NCBI RefSeq assembly: GCF_001074565.1
Contig: NZ_JUQX01000029.1
Location: 1 to 64,000 of the forward strand
From: Streptococcus pseudopneumoniae
GTDB lineage: Bacteria; Bacillota; Bacilli; Lactobacillales; Streptococcaceae
Length of the DNA: 64,000 nucleotides
Direction: 5' to 3'
Shown here: positions 1 to 9,454 of the stretch, piece after piece
How positions within the stretch are numbered: position 1 is the stretch's first letter
How the letters are laid out: the number at the start of each line of letters is the position of its first letter
The notes under the pieces: generated by a model
The model's database searches: none
What the model saw: the letters and a program-made list of their open reading frames with translations, nothing else
What the model was told of the DNA's origin: nothing
Program-made: the position numbers and the translations under genes

Positions 1-59
1 ATAATAAAAACACCCCAAAAGTTAGATTTTTTTCTGTCTAACTTTTGGGGTGCAGTTCA
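1..59. mobile_element. Probable terminal fragment of an IS3/IS150-type insertion sequence
   Basis: A perfect 16-bp inverted repeat (11-26 and 37-52, arms CACCCCAAAAGTTAGA and its complement) encloses a T-rich 10-nt loop, and is followed by GCAGTTCAG. Read inward from the right, CTGAACTGCACCCCAAAAG resembles, from memory, the ends of streptococcal IS3-family elements. The hairpin could also act as a terminator. No transposase lies within the window, so the rest of the element, if present, is to the left. Confidence 0.4.
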
Positions 60-80
60 GGGCCTACCAATCTTTTTTTG

Positions 81-105
81 CAAAAGAAAACCAGCTTTTG
101 GCTGG
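81..105 (-). terminator. Rho-independent terminator of the DUF1827 gene
   Basis: On the minus strand a short stem (CCAGC at 91-95 with GCTGG at 101-105, A/T loop) is followed by a U-rich tract (A-run at 82-90 on the plus strand), just downstream of the leftward DUF1827 stop. Confidence 0.7.
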
Positions 106-110
106 CTTTC

Positions 111-410
111 TTATTTTGTAGGAATAGAAATTTCAATCAATTTATCTGAATAAAGCGTCTTGATATTAGCTTCATCGATATTATCTTTATCGATTTTGCG
201 TTTCATGAAGAAATCTTGGATGGTTTCGATTTCTGGTTCACGAATAGCGCGGTGTTTGTTGGAAATGAGGATTTCATAGTGAAGCGGAGCTTGAGTGAAA
301 ATCACATCTGTGTTCCCAGCTGAATAGACCTCAACAAGCGTTGCGTCAGTGCTTTCTAATTGGCTTTTAACAAGTTGCGAGTGTGAATTAGTCGTGTTGA
401 TAAGCTTCAT
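111..410 (-). CDS. DUF1827 family protein
   Basis: A 99-residue soluble protein of the small DUF1827 family found in streptococci and relatives; function unknown. There is no signal peptide or membrane segment. The family-like stretches are the N-terminal MKLINTTNSH segment and the charged middle region with KHRAIREPEIE. A good Shine-Dalgarno (GGAGG) sits just before the start. It is transcribed alone, with its own terminator, away from the divergent or tandem neighbours. Family assignment is from remembered sequence similarity. Confidence 0.75.
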   Translation of the reverse strand: MKLINTTNSHSQLVKSQLESTDATLVEVYSAGNTDVIFTQAPLHYEILISNKHRAIREPEIETIQDFFMKRKIDKDNIDEANIKTLYSDKLIEISIPTK

Positions 411-468
411 AATAGTTCCTCCGATTTTCTAACTCTATTATAGCACTTTTTGGATAAAATCGTGTATT

Positions 469-921
469 TTAGCCAATTCCATGCTGGATTTTCCAAGCTT
501 CAATTCCCCATTTGTGGCTACCACGTTTGAGTTTTTCTATTGCCTGGTCAATAGGAAACCAAGCAATATGATTAAAGTCTTCTAAAGGTTTTTGTACTTC
601 TTGGAAAGAAGTGGCTTCGTAGAGATAAGCTGGATTGTAGTAGTAGGTGTCACGGTGGCGAGAGTAGAAATACTCATCAGCTTGTCCGTAATAGGTCCCG
701 ATTTCAGCAGTAAAACCGAGTTCTTCGATGAGTTCTCTCTTCAGTGCTTCTTGATGGTCTTCGCCCTCTTCAATCTCTCCACCTGGCAAGAACCAAGCCC
801 CATTGGGAGCTTGAACTAAAACGATTTGTTTTTTATCAGGATCAGGAATAACTGCGTACACACCATAGCGGTGCTGGTAGGTCACATTTTCTTTTTTTTC
901 ACCAAAAGTTGGGTTGGCCAT
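469..921 (-). CDS. NUDIX hydrolase (MutT family)
   Basis: Predicted to hydrolyse a nucleoside diphosphate linked to another moiety; the substrate cannot be read from the sequence. The Nudix box is complete: G-x5-E-x7-RELIEELGF, around residues 47-70. An in-frame extension goes back to 984, but the start at 921 (MANPTFG) is preferred. It has GAGG eight bases upstream, and the extra 21 residues (MTACPSSIM...) look unlike the family. The protein is then 150 residues, normal for a single-domain Nudix enzyme. Confidence 0.85.
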   Translation of the reverse strand: MANPTFGEKKENVTYQHRYGVYAVIPDPDKKQIVLVQAPNGAWFLPGGEIEEGEDHQEALKRELIEELGFTAEIGTYYGQADEYFYSRHRDTYYYNPAYLYEATSFQEVQKPLEDFNHIAWFPIDQAIEKLKRGSHKWGIEAWKIQHGIG

Positions 922-1004
922 TGAACTATCCTCATTCTTTAGTATCTTTATTATTATCATAATGGACGAGGGGCAAGCTGTCAAGAATTTACAGTTATTT
1001 TAGT

Positions 1005-1040
1005 AAAAAAAGGTGCAGAAATTGCTAGACTTTCTGCACC
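1005..1040 (-). terminator. Terminator of clpE
   Basis: A perfect 10-bp stem (GGTGCAGAAA at 1012-1021 with its complement at 1031-1040) is followed on the minus strand by seven U residues (1005-1011), 13 bases past the clpE stop codon. Confidence 0.9.
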
Positions 1041-1052
1041 TGTTAGATCGTT

Positions 1053-3317
1053 TTATTCTTCTTTTTCAGAAGCAATCTCTTCTATTTTTTCAGTCTTTTT
1101 AGCAGATTTGATTTGTATCTTACCATTGCTTGTCATTATGGCCTTGAGATCTTTCTCACTTGGATTTCCAAGGTAGTAGTCAGTGATTGCGTCCTCGATA
1201 TAGTCTTGAATGGTACGGCGGAGTGGGCGTGCTCCCATTTTTGGATCATATCCCAAGTCAACCAATTTTTCCTTGACCTTGTCTGTCACATATAGGTGGA
1301 TGTTATTGCTTGCTAGACGGTCATTGACATCTGCTAACATAAGGTCGACGATTTGGAGAAGGTTGTCCTTGCTGAGAGCTTTGAACTCGATGATGCCGTC
1401 AAAACGGTTCATAAATTCTGGGCTAAAGAAGTTGCCGAGTTCTCCGAGGACAGAGTTGGTCCGACCTTCGCGAGCGGCTCCAAAACCAACGCTAGCTTCA
1501 GCCTTGCCAGTCCCAGCATTTGAAGTCATGATAATGATAGCATCCTTGAAGCTAACAGTGCGTCCTTGTCCGTCTGTCAAACGACCATCGTCCAAGACTT
1601 GAAGGAACATGTGCATGACATCAGGATGAGCTTTTTCGACTTCATCGAGAAGGATGAGAGAGTAGGGATTGCGACGCACTTTTTCTGTTAGTTGCCCAGC
1701 TTCATCATAGCCAACATAACCTGGAGGGGCTCCGACCAATTTAGCCACACTGTGTTTTTCCATGTATTCACTCATATCAAAGCGAATCATGCTGTCAGCA
1801 GAACCAAAGAGTTCAATGGCTAGTTGTTTGGACAGTTCTGTCTTACCGACACCAGTTGGTCCGACAAAGAGGAAGCTTCCGATTGGACGGTTGAGAGTTC
1901 CAAGTCCAACACGATTACGACGGATGGCTTTGGCAATCTTATCGACAGCCTCGTCTTGTCCGATAACATGGGACTTGAGGTCTTCTGCTAGATGGATGAG
2001 TTGAGACTGTTCTTTTTCTTTTAGTTCACCAACAGGGATATTGGTTTTCTGCTCGATGATGTGTTCAATGGTTTTCTCGCTGATGATTGGAGTATCCTGA
2101 TCGGTCACCTTTTTCTTCTGCATTTCCTTGTACTTGGCAATCTGATCACGGAAGTAGGCAGCTTTTTCAAAGTCTTCCTCTCGTGTAGCTTGAGCCTTGA
2201 GCTTCTCAGCCTCAATTAAACGCTGGTCGATCACTTTGGGATCCACAAAGTTTAGGGTCAGATTCATCTTTGAACCGGCTTCGTCCAAAAGGTCAATAGC
2301 CTTGTCAGGTAGGAAGCGGTCCTGAATGTAGCGATTGGATAGATTTGCAGCAGCTTCTATAGCCGCATCAGTATACTTGACGTGATGGTAGTCTTCGTAT
2401 TTCTTTTGAACCCCTTTGAGGATGATAATGGTTTCTTCGACAGTTGGTTCATCTACCTTGACAGGCTGCATACGGCGCTCGAGAGCAGCATCTTTTTCAA
2501 TGATGCGGTATTCATTGAGAGTGGTAGCACCAACCAATTGCAATTCACCACGGGCAAGGGCAGGTTTGAGGATATTTCCTGCATCCATATTGCCATCACC
2601 AGCAGATCCTGCGCCGACAATTTCATGGATTTCATCGATAAAGAGAATGATATCCTCACGATTGCGTATCTCTTCCATGAGCTTTTGCATACGCTCTTCA
2701 AATTGACCTCGGATACCTGTTCCTTGAACTAGGCTGACCACATCCAAACGGATGACTTGCTTGCCTTGGAGTTTATGGGGAACATCACCATCAACGATTT
2801 TTTGAGCCAGACCTTCAACAACGGCTGTTTTACCAACACCTGGTTCACCGATAAGGACAGGATTGTTCTTGGTTCGACGGTTGAGGATTTCGATAACACG
2901 GATTATTTCTTCGTCTCGACCGATAACAGGGTCAATATCTCCTCGACGGGCAATCTCAGTAACATTGATCCCATACTCTTCTAGGAGACCTTTCTCTTGA
3001 CTTGGAGGTGGTGTTTGAGCTGGTCCGCGATTTTGGGAACCAAAACCACCATTGCCACCATATCCACCACCTGACTGGGTTGGAGGAACATTATTATTTG
3101 AAGAGGGTCTAAAGTTATTCAGATCATTAAAGAAGTCTCCAAATGGATCAAAATCACGATTGTTTAAATCTGTAATGCCTTTGAATAAGCTATTGTTAGG
3201 ATCTGTTTTGATAATTTTATAGCAATTTTGACAGAGATCAATTTGTTTTTGCTGTCCATTGAGATTGGTATAAAGATGAATTGTTGAGTCGTTAATTTTA
3301 CAGTTTTGACAGAGCAT
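1053..3317 (-). CDS. clpE: ATP-dependent Clp protease ATP-binding subunit ClpE
   Basis: A 754-residue Hsp100/AAA+ unfoldase that feeds ClpP and acts in heat-stress proteolysis in the cytoplasm. The ClpE hallmark is the N-terminal zinc finger, C3-x2-C6 and C29-x2-C32, followed by a Gly/Asn/Pro-rich linker (about residues 72-108). Then come AAA+ module 1 (Walker A GEPGVGKT, Walker B LFIDEIHE), a UVR-like coiled insertion ([14 protein letters not shown]), and AAA+ module 2 ([17 protein letters not shown]). The C-terminus ends in a highly charged Lys/Glu tail. Full length for the family. It is transcribed alone, from a promoter overlapped downstream by a CtsR operator, so CtsR repression is expected. 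Confidence 0.97.
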   Translation of the reverse strand: MLCQNCKINDSTIHLYTNLNGQQKQIDLCQNCYKIIKTDPNNSLFKGITDLNNRDFDPFGDFFNDLNNFRPSSNNNVPPTQSGGGYGGNGGFGSQNRGPAQTPPPSQEKGLLEEYGINVTEIARRGDIDPVIGRDEEIIRVIEILNRRTKNNPVLIGEPGVGKTAVVEGLAQKIVDGDVPHKLQGKQVIRLDVVSLVQGTGIRGQFEERMQKLMEEIRNREDIILFIDEIHEIVGAGSAGDGNMDAGNILKPALARGELQLVGATTLNEYRIIEKDAALERRMQPVKVDEPTVEETIIILKGVQKKYEDYHHVKYTDAAIEAAANLSNRYIQDRFLPDKAIDLLDEAGSKMNLTLNFVDPKVIDQRLIEAEKLKAQATREEDFEKAAYFRDQIAKYKEMQKKKVTDQDTPIISEKTIEHIIEQKTNIPVGELKEKEQSQLIHLAEDLKSHVIGQDEAVDKIAKAIRRNRVGLGTLNRPIGSFLFVGPTGVGKTELSKQLAIELFGSADSMIRFDMSEYMEKHSVAKLVGAPPGYVGYDEAGQLTEKVRRNPYSLILLDEVEKAHPDVMHMFLQVLDDGRLTDGQGRTVSFKDAIIIMTSNAGTGKAEASVGFGAAREGRTNSVLGELGNFFSPEFMNRFDGIIEFKALSKDNLLQIVDLMLADVNDRLASNNIHLYVTDKVKEKLVDLGYDPKMGARPLRRTIQDYIEDAITDYYLGNPSEKDLKAIMTSNGKIQIKSAKKTEKIEEIASEKEE

Positions 3318-3357
3318 ACATCTACCTCATTTCATTCTTACCCTTGGCCTGATAAAA

Positions 3358-3416
3358 GGTCAAAAATAGTCAAAGTTTTTATATTCTCATTATAGCATGA
3401 TTAAGGTGTAAAGCAA
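3358..3416 (-). promoter_or_regulatory. clpE promoter with CtsR operator
   Basis: On the minus strand, -35 TTGCTT (3411-3416) and -10 TATAAT (3389-3394) are separated by 16 bp. Just downstream of the -10 is a tandem heptad GGTCAAA-AAT-AGTCAAA (3358-3374, read on the plus strand). This is an exact match to the known CtsR consensus RGTCAAA-NAN-RGTCAAA. Its position over the transcription start fits repression. Confidence 0.9.
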
Positions 3417-3484
3417 GTAAAAAGATTGGGCTAGGGAGATTTCGAGAGAAAGTTCTCTACGAAAATCTCGGTTGCTGATGGTAA

Positions 3485-3517
3485 GAAAAAATCCTATTTG
3501 CAGGGACAAAAAGGATT
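3485..3517 (-). terminator. Probable terminator of the DUF1797 gene
   Basis: On the minus strand, AATCCT (near 3517) pairs with AGGATT, followed by TTTTTTC. It lies about 40 bases past the DUF1797 stop. A second imperfect hairpin (GAGATTTCG...CGAAAATCTC, 3437-3470) follows; the remainder of 3318-3553 shows no gene. Confidence 0.6.
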
Positions 3518-3553
3518 CTCGTTCATCAGTCAGGTTTCCCCGCTGTTATTCTA

Positions 3554-3784
3554 TTAGTAAAGGAGTTCGTAGATCTCCATTGCAATCAAGTCAATGCTAT
3601 CAAAGGTATAGGTTTCACGTGCTTCAACATCGCGAAGGGTGAAGAGTGATCCATTTTCTTCGTCATAGCTGTAAGCAACTTCTGCAACAACAACTCCTTC
3701 ACGTTCAAAATTACGTTTTAGATTTCCGCCATCTTTTGTCATAGCTTCTAGGCGGTTGATGATTCTAACCAAATGTGATTCCAT
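3554..3784 (-). CDS. DUF1797 (YkuJ-like) protein
   Basis: A 76-residue acidic cytosolic protein of the YkuJ/DUF1797 family, function unknown. The sequence begins MESHLVRIINRLEAM and ends with a helix (FDSIDLIAMEIYELLY), as in family members. GGAGGAGA-type Shine-Dalgarno precedes the start. It is a single-gene leftward unit between clpE and the divergent ABC transporter operon. Confidence 0.75.
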   Translation of the reverse strand: MESHLVRIINRLEAMTKDGGNLKRNFEREGVVVAEVAYSYDEENGSLFTLRDVEARETYTFDSIDLIAMEIYELLY

Positions 3785-3912
3785 TATGATTCTCCTCCAT
3801 TTCTTATCGTTACTATTTTACCATAAACCACGGGGACTTGACTAGAAAAAACTAAGATTTCTCGCTATTTCTCTTTTGCATAAAATTATTGGTGAAAACC
3901 AGTGAAAAAAGA

Positions 3913-3941
3913 TTGAATTTTAATTCAATTCATGTTATAAT
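3913..3941 (+). promoter_or_regulatory. Promoter of the first amino-acid ABC operon
   Basis: -35 TTGAAT (3913-3918), 17-bp spacer, -10 TATAAT (3936-3941), 34 bp before the permease start. Confidence 0.75.
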
Positions 3942-3974
3942 CATACAATCTGATATTTAGAAAGCTGAGTTTAT

Positions 3975-4658
3975 ATGAATTTTTCTTTTTTACCAAAGTA
4001 TTTACCGTATTTTAACTATGGTGCTCTGATTACCGTATTGATTTCCATCCTTGTTGTCTGCTTAGGTACCATTATAGGTGTGTTGCTGGCCTTTGCTCAG
4101 CGATCACGCTTTAAACCGCTCGTTTGGTTTGCAAATGTGTATGTTTGGATCTTCCGTGGAACTCCGATGATGGTTCAGATTATGATTGCCTTTGCTCTTA
4201 TGCATATCAATGCTCCGACTATCCAAGTGGGAATTTTAGGAGTTGATCTTTCTCGTTTGATTCCTGGTATTCTGATTATTTCTATGAACAGTGGAGCTTA
4301 CGTTTCAGAAACTGTTCGTGCGGGGATCAATGCGGTTCCTAAAGGGCAGTTAGAGGCCGCATATTCTCTCGGTATTCGTCCGAAAAATGCCATGCGTTAT
4401 GTCATTTTGCCACAAGCTATCAAAAATATTCTTCCAGCTCTGGGAAATGAATTTATCACCATTATCAAGGATAGTTCCCTCTTGTCTGCGATTGGGGTGA
4501 TGGAGTTGTGGAATGGTGCAACGACAGTAGCAACAACAACTTATTTACCATTGACTCCACTTTTATTTGCAGCCTTTTACTATTTGATTATGACCTCTGT
4601 TTTGACAGTGGCGTTGAAAGCATTTGAAAAACATATTGGACAAGGAGATAAGAAATAA
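3975..4658 (+). CDS. Polar amino-acid ABC transporter permease
   Basis: A 227-residue inner-membrane permease of the His/Glu/Gln/Arg/opine family with about five membrane segments. The binding-protein-dependent transport (EAA) loop is visible as [25 protein letters not shown] (about residues 126-150 region), which docks on the ATPase encoded next. The two genes overlap (stop TAA shares its last base with the next ATG), implying translational coupling. No substrate-binding protein gene is adjacent, so the substrate is not defined and a binding protein may be shared from elsewhere. Confidence 0.9.
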   Translation: MNFSFLPKYLPYFNYGALITVLISILVVCLGTIIGVLLAFAQRSRFKPLVWFANVYVWIFRGTPMMVQIMIAFALMHINAPTIQVGILGVDLSRLIPGILIISMNSGAYVSETVRAGINAVPKGQLEAAYSLGIRPKNAMRYVILPQAIKNILPALGNEFITIIKDSSLLSAIGVMELWNGATTVATTTYLPLTPLLFAAFYYLIMTSVLTVALKAFEKHIGQGDKK

Positions 4659-5392
4659 TGACAGAAACCTTGATTAAAATTGAAGAACTACATAAATCTT
4701 TTGGGAAAAATGAAGTTTTAAAAGGCATCAATCTTGAGATTAAACGTGGAGAAGTTGTGGTCATTATCGGTCCGTCAGGCAGCGGGAAATCAACTCTCCT
4801 TCGTTCGATGAATCTCCTTGAAGAAGCAAGTAAAGGTAAGGTTATCTTTGAAGGAGTTGATATCACTGATAAGAAAAATGACCTTTTTGCCATGCGTGAA
4901 AAGATGGGTATGGTATTCCAACAATTCAACCTCTTTCCTAATATGACAGTGATGGAAAATATCACTTTATCACCAATTAAAACCAAAGGTGAAAGCAAGG
5001 AAGTTGCGGAGAAAAGAGCACAGGAACTGTTAGAAAAAGTTGGCTTGCCAGATAAGGCGACGGCTTATCCTCAGAGTTTATCAGGTGGTCAGCAACAACG
5101 GATTGCCATTGCACGTGGACTGGCTATGGAACCAGATGTTTTGCTTTTTGATGAGCCGACTTCAGCCCTAGATCCTGAGATGGTTGGAGAAGTTCTAGCT
5201 GTTATGCAAGACCTTGCCAAGTCAGGGATGACTATGGTGATTGTGACTCATGAAATGGGCTTTGTGCGTGAGGTAGCAGACCGTGTCATCTTTATGGCGG
5301 ATGGAGTTGTTGTCGAAGATGGGACACCAGAGGAGATTTTCGATCAAACAAAAGAACAACGAACCAAGGAATTTTTGAGTAAGGTTTTGTAA
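4658..5392 (+). CDS. Polar amino-acid ABC transporter ATP-binding protein
   Basis: A 244-residue cytoplasmic ATPase (GlnQ-like) powering the permease encoded directly upstream. Walker A is GPSGSGKST (about residues 38-46), the Q-loop VFQQFNLF, signature LSGGQQQR, Walker [14 protein letters not shown], and the H-loop His in VTHEMGF. Full length. Together with the upstream permease this forms a two-gene importer lacking its own binding protein. Confidence 0.93.
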   Translation: MTETLIKIEELHKSFGKNEVLKGINLEIKRGEVVVIIGPSGSGKSTLLRSMNLLEEASKGKVIFEGVDITDKKNDLFAMREKMGMVFQQFNLFPNMTVMENITLSPIKTKGESKEVAEKRAQELLEKVGLPDKATAYPQSLSGGQQQRIAIARGLAMEPDVLLFDEPTSALDPEMVGEVLAVMQDLAKSGMTMVIVTHEMGFVREVADRVIFMADGVVVEDGTPEEIFDQTKEQRTKEFLSKVL

Positions 5393-5425
5393 TACCTCAT
5401 TTTTAGAAGAAATGGAGTAGGCATC

Positions 5426-5746
5426 ATGGCTTCCAGTAAAGAATATTTAGATTTTATTCTCGAACAGCTATCAGAGCTAGAGGAGATGAGTTATCGTCCA
5501 ATGATGGGAGAGTATATCCTTTATTATCGTGGGAAGATTATTGGGGGAATCTATGATAATCGTTTGTTACTGAAGCCTGTGAAGCTGGTCATGGATCAAC
5601 TGGGACAGACTAGGCTTGAACGTCCTTATGAAGGAGCTAAGGAGATGATTTTACTAGAAGAACTTGAAGATAAGTCATTTCTAGCGAGACTAATCAAGGA
5701 GATGTATGAAGTCTTACCGGCTCCAAAAGTTAAAAAGAAAGCATAA
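5426..5746 (+). CDS. TfoX/Sxy N-terminal domain family protein
   Basis: A 106-residue protein with the TfoX N-terminal fold signature: an RPMMGEYILYYRGKIIGGI stretch near residues 23-41 and LLLKPV about ten residues later. In proteobacteria TfoX proteins influence competence; in streptococci this short form has no established role and I infer none. It follows the ABC ATPase with a 33-bp gap and its own GGAG-like ribosome site, so it may be co-transcribed. The C-terminal tail (KVKKKA) is basic. Confidence 0.75.
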   Translation: MASSKEYLDFILEQLSELEEMSYRPMMGEYILYYRGKIIGGIYDNRLLLKPVKLVMDQLGQTRLERPYEGAKEMILLEELEDKSFLARLIKEMYEVLPAPKVKKKA

Positions 5747-5774
5747 CAGATTTACCTAATATCAATAGGAACTA

Positions 5775-5795
5775 AAAGCTCGACAAGAGCTTTTT
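5775..5795 (+). terminator. Terminator after the TfoX-like gene
   Basis: Stem AAAGCTC/GAGCTTT with a GACAA loop followed by TTTTTC; closes the rightward ABC-TfoX unit. Confidence 0.8.
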
Positions 5796-5856
5796 CTTAT
5801 AGTTTCAAACTATAAGGTCTATTAGTCAGGAAGTGTTAGAATGGCAAGTTATTTTT

Positions 5857-5865
5857 TGATATAAT
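5857..5865 (+). promoter_or_regulatory. folD promoter (extended -10)
   Basis: TGATATAAT, an extended -10 box, 30 bp upstream of the folD start; the -35 region is not recognisable. Confidence 0.65.
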
Positions 5866-5895
5866 AGAGGATATTTGATAGAAAAGAGAAGAGAT

Positions 5896-6753
5896 ATGGC
5901 ACAGATTATCGATGGGAAGGCTCTTGCAGCTAAGTTACAAGGACAGTTGGCTGAAAAGACGGCTAAACTAAAAGAAGAAACAGGTCTAGTTCCAGGATTG
6001 GTAGTGATTTTGGTGGGAGACAATCCTGCCAGCCAAGTCTACGTTCGCAACAAGGAACGGTCAGCTCTTGCTGCAGGATTCCGTAGTGAAGTAGTGCGAG
6101 TTCCAGAGACCATTACCCAAGCGGAATTGTTAGACTTGATTGCCAAATACAATCAAGATCCAGCTTGGCATGGGATTTTGGTTCAATTACCTTTGCCAAA
6201 ACATATTGACGAAGAGGCAGTTTTATTAGCCATTGACCCCGAAAAAGACGTGGATGGTTTCCATCCCCTAAACATGGGTCGCCTCTGGTCTGGTCATCCA
6301 GTTATGATTCCTTCAACACCTGCAGGAATTATGGAGATGTTTCATGAATATGGGATTGATCTAGAAGGTAAAAATGCGGTTGTTATCGGTCGTTCAAATA
6401 TCGTTGGGAAACCAATGGCTCAGCTTCTTTTAGCCAAGAATGCGACTGTGACTTTGACTCACTCACGCACCCATCATCTTGCCAAGGTGGCTGCTAAGGC
6501 AGATATTCTAGTGGTTGCCATCGGTCGCGCTAAGTTTGTGACTGCTGACTTTGTCAAACCAGGAGCGGTTGTCATTGACGTTGGGATGAACCGAGATGAA
6601 AATGGCAAGCTTTGTGGAGATGTTGATTATGATGCTGTTGCACCACTTGCCAGCCACATCACACCTGTACCGGGTGGAGTTGGCCCTATGACGATTACCA
6701 TGCTAATGGAGCAAACCTATCAGGCAGCGCTTCGAACACTAAACAAGGACTAG
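5896..6753 (+). CDS. folD: Bifunctional methylenetetrahydrofolate dehydrogenase / methenyltetrahydrofolate cyclohydrolase
   Basis: Interconverts 5,10-methylene-THF, methenyl-THF and 10-formyl-THF using NADP, supplying one-carbon units. With the start at 5896 (MAQIIDG) it has 285 residues, the usual FolD length; an in-frame upstream ATG at 5875 lacks a ribosome site, whereas AGAGAAGAG precedes 5896. The catalytic Tyr-x3-Lys is in YVRNKE, the dinucleotide-binding stretch is [12 protein letters not shown], and the C-terminal signature is PGGVGPMT. It is followed four bases later by a HAD phosphatase gene, suggesting co-transcription. Confidence 0.95.
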   Translation: MAQIIDGKALAAKLQGQLAEKTAKLKEETGLVPGLVVILVGDNPASQVYVRNKERSALAAGFRSEVVRVPETITQAELLDLIAKYNQDPAWHGILVQLPLPKHIDEEAVLLAIDPEKDVDGFHPLNMGRLWSGHPVMIPSTPAGIMEMFHEYGIDLEGKNAVVIGRSNIVGKPMAQLLLAKNATVTLTHSRTHHLAKVAAKADILVVAIGRAKFVTADFVKPGAVVIDVGMNRDENGKLCGDVDYDAVAPLASHITPVPGGVGPMTITMLMEQTYQAALRTLNKD

Positions 6754-6757
6754 GAAG

Positions 6758-7531
6758 ATGAAATTCGTATTTGACCTGGATGGAACGCTATCTTTTGACT
6801 ATATGACTATAGATGAAGAGATTCAGCAGGTTCTTTTAAAGGCTGAAGATTATGGGCATGAGGTTGTCTTTGCCTCAGCTCGCTCTTATCGGGATTGCTT
6901 GGGTTTATTAGGTTCCGAACTCAGTCAGCGCCTGGTCATAGGTTTGAATGGAGGCGTAGCCTATTACTTGGGGAAGACTATCTTCGAAAGGAATCTTGAT
7001 GCTAAAGTTTATCAGGCGCTAATAGATTATTGCCAGACCTATAATCTCCCTTTCTTTGTGGACGATCGCTTTGACTATAGTGGTCAAATTGTGGAGAAGA
7101 TTCCATTTATTTCCAGTGTGGATCCCCTAAAGGTAGCTCGTCATCAGAAACTCGAGGACTTAGGGACTCCGATTAAGGTAGTCGTTTATATGGGTGACCA
7201 CGAGGAATTGCTTGATGATTTGCTTGGTCAGTTAGAAAGACTAGGACAGGCTCATCTCTCCTATCATGCGCATGAAAAGTGCCTCTATGTTAATCCCTTG
7301 GATACTCATAAGGCGACAACTGTTGAAAAACTATGTGGGGAGAACTTCATAGCTTTTGGAAATGACCAAAACGATATTGAACTATTTAAAACGTCTCTCT
7401 ATTCTGTCCAGATAGGAGATTTTGCTGGCCTTACTCCATATGCAGATGACACGTTAGAGCAAAAAGGAGAACCTTCTCCAGCAGTGGCAGCTAAAATCTT
7501 ACAGACTTTTGCGGAATTTAAGGGAAAATAG
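6758..7531 (+). CDS. HAD-superfamily (Cof-like) phosphatase
   Basis: A 257-residue cytosolic HAD hydrolase, class IIB type. The nucleophile motif is DLDGTL at residues 6-11, motif II lies around FASARSYRD, and the motif IV acidic pair is in FGNDQNDIELF near residue 205. Substrates of this class are typically sugar phosphates or flavin/PLP phosphates, but none can be assigned here. Starts four bases after folD. Confidence 0.85.
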   Translation: MKFVFDLDGTLSFDYMTIDEEIQQVLLKAEDYGHEVVFASARSYRDCLGLLGSELSQRLVIGLNGGVAYYLGKTIFERNLDAKVYQALIDYCQTYNLPFFVDDRFDYSGQIVEKIPFISSVDPLKVARHQKLEDLGTPIKVVVYMGDHEELLDDLLGQLERLGQAHLSYHAHEKCLYVNPLDTHKATTVEKLCGENFIAFGNDQNDIELFKTSLYSVQIGDFAGLTPYADDTLEQKGEPSPAVAAKILQTFAEFKGK

Positions 7532-7536
7532 TGTAG

Positions 7537-7568
7537 AAGGAGGTCCGAGCCTCCTTTTGTAGTATAAT
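7537..7568 (+). terminator. Terminator hairpin followed immediately by a -10 box
   Basis: AAGGAGG (7537-7543) pairs with CCTCCTT (7550-7556) and is followed by TTTT, ending the folD-HAD unit. A TATAAT box (7563-7568) follows within ten bases and probably starts transcription of the next gene, whose start codon lies 17 bases further with a GAGGTGA ribosome site. Confidence 0.6.
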
Positions 7569-7584
7569 GGAGTGAGGTGATTAG

Positions 7585-8406
7585 ATGATTTTAAAAATTT
7601 ATAATGGAGAATATAGTTTACAATGGGATGGAATATACTACTTAGCACTATTTGATTATCCAAATATTCAAGAGTGGGAATTAGAAAAAATTGCTAAATT
7701 TATAGCTTACGAAAAACTTCATAAACGTCAAACAAGTATCGAGTGTGCTGATTCTTGTTTAAAAAAAGAGATTTTAGATTACATCTGTCAGCATCCCTTT
7801 CTTCCACCATTTACCCCTACAGATAAAAGAGTAGCTTCGACTTATGACCTACATAAGAGGTTAGTGACTTCAGACTACTGTAGTCATACTACGACTATAG
7901 ATGCAGCGATTTCTATTTTTAAAACAGGTCAGCTCTTATCTGCTGTGAAAGCCTTTAGGCGAGATGCTGAGGAGTTGGTTTTGGATAGTCGAAATGCTGC
8001 ATCTGATCCGAAAGATTATTTTGACTATGTCATGTTAGGATGGTCAAATACAAGTTCTGGTTATCGATTGGCGATGGAGCGTTTATTAGGTCGAGCTCCC
8101 TCAGAGAAAGAATTACAAGATAAGTTTATTCCTGGAGTAAGTTTTCATTTTATCTATACAGATTTGATTAAAGTTCCTGGTTATATTTTTGATGGTTACC
8201 ATGTTGCAAAAATTAAGGACATGCTTAATTTATTAAGTGAGTTGTATATTTGCATTATTCCAACTCATAATAAGTGCCAATTTGAAAATATTATTCCAAC
8301 TAAAATACAAGATAGGGTGCATTATCTTGACTATGCTGGAGAAGACTTAGAAGAGTGGACTAAGAAAGTCTATCAAGTTGTTTTAAAACAATCAGATAAA
8401 GGATAG
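7585..8406 (+). CDS. Conserved protein of unknown function
   Basis: 273 residues, no signal peptide or membrane segment. I recognise it as a family conserved in Firmicutes that is often labelled a phosphate ABC transporter ATPase, yet there is no Walker motif, so that label is not supported. Conserved-looking blocks are SHTTTIDAAISIFKTG (about residues 97-112), SRNAASDPKDYFDYVM, PGVSFHFIY and a DGYH motif. The first block vaguely recalls the His-containing loop preceding IL..G in ADP-ribosyltransferase-fold proteins; that is only speculation. It has its own -10 box and lies between folD-HAD and nnrD. AT content is slightly higher than its neighbours. Confidence 0.6.
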   Translation: MILKIYNGEYSLQWDGIYYLALFDYPNIQEWELEKIAKFIAYEKLHKRQTSIECADSCLKKEILDYICQHPFLPPFTPTDKRVASTYDLHKRLVTSDYCSHTTTIDAAISIFKTGQLLSAVKAFRRDAEELVLDSRNAASDPKDYFDYVMLGWSNTSSGYRLAMERLLGRAPSEKELQDKFIPGVSFHFIYTDLIKVPGYIFDGYHVAKIKDMLNLLSELYICIIPTHNKCQFENIIPTKIQDRVHYLDYAGEDLEEWTKKVYQVVLKQSDKG

Positions 8407-8420
8407 TTGAGGAAAAAACG

Positions 8421-9272
8421 ATGAAAGTGATTGATCAAACTTTATTAGAAAAAGTCATTATTGAACGTTGTCGTCACAGTCATAAGGGAGATTACGGTCG
8501 TCTGCTCTTGCTGGGAGGGACCTATCCTTATGGGGGAGCTATCATCATGTCAGCCATTGCAGCTGTCAAAAGTGGGGCAGGGTTGGTGACTGTTGGCACG
8601 GATAAGGAGAATATTCCGGCTCTGCACAGCCATTTACCTGAGGCCATGGCTTTTTCTCTTCAAGACCAGCAATTGTTAAAAGAACAGTTGGAAAAGGCTG
8701 AAGTTGTCTTGTTAGGTCCGGGCTTGCGAGAGGATGCATTTGGAGAAAAACTCGTAAAACGGGTTTTTGATGAGCTCAGAAATGACCAGATTTTGATTGC
8801 AGATGGCGGTGCTTTGGGCATCTTAGCAAAAGGCCAGTTACCATTCCCTTTCAGTCAGCTCATCCTAACTCCCCACCAAAAGGAATGGGAAAGACTGTCT
8901 GGTATAGTTCTTGACCATCAAAATACAGAGACGACTGCTAGGGCTCTTTCAGCTTTTCCTCAAGAAACGATTCTTATCGAGAAAGGTCCAGCGACTCGTA
9001 TCTGGCAAGTCGGTCAGTCTGAATATTATCAATTAGAAGTCGGAGGCCCCTATCAAGCAACTGGTGGGATGGGAGATACTCTAGCTGGGATGATTGCTGG
9101 TTTTGCAGGTCAGTTTCACCAAGTCAGTCTCTATGAGAGAGTGGTGGTAGCGACTCACCTTCATTCAGCTATCGCGCAAGAACTAGCTCAAGAAAATTAC
9201 CTTGTCTTGCCTACCGAAATTAGTAAAACTCTTCCGAAAACAATGAAAAAGATATCTCAAAAAGGCAGCTAA
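8421..9272 (+). CDS. nnrD: ADP-dependent (S)-NAD(P)H-hydrate dehydratase
   Basis: Repairs damaged NAD(P)H hydrates in the cytosol. The 283-residue protein has the ribokinase-like NnrD features: an N-terminal SHKGDYGRLLLLGG, LLGPGL near residue 95, a Thr-Pro-His loop (LTPHQKEWERL), and the C-terminal anion-hole motif ATGGMGDTLAGMIAGF. The catalytic Asp lies in GMGD. Only the dehydratase domain is present; the epimerase (NnrE) domain found in fused versions is absent. Starts 15 bases after the preceding gene. Confidence 0.92.
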   Translation: MKVIDQTLLEKVIIERCRHSHKGDYGRLLLLGGTYPYGGAIIMSAIAAVKSGAGLVTVGTDKENIPALHSHLPEAMAFSLQDQQLLKEQLEKAEVVLLGPGLREDAFGEKLVKRVFDELRNDQILIADGGALGILAKGQLPFPFSQLILTPHQKEWERLSGIVLDHQNTETTARALSAFPQETILIEKGPATRIWQVGQSEYYQLEVGGPYQATGGMGDTLAGMIAGFAGQFHQVSLYERVVVATHLHSAIAQELAQENYLVLPTEISKTLPKTMKKISQKGS

Positions 9273-9454
9273 TACCTTGGTTGTCTTTTTATGTTGATGT
9301 AGGTTTGTTGATAAGGTTTTCAAATACCTCAGAACCAGCAATCAACTGCTGAACTTACGAGGAATTCTCACTTTTAAGGTCTTGATTTTTACTCAAACTC
9401 AAAAGGAAAGTGAGATTGTTATCAAAGTTGAGGGGTGTCAAATCATGCTTTTTT

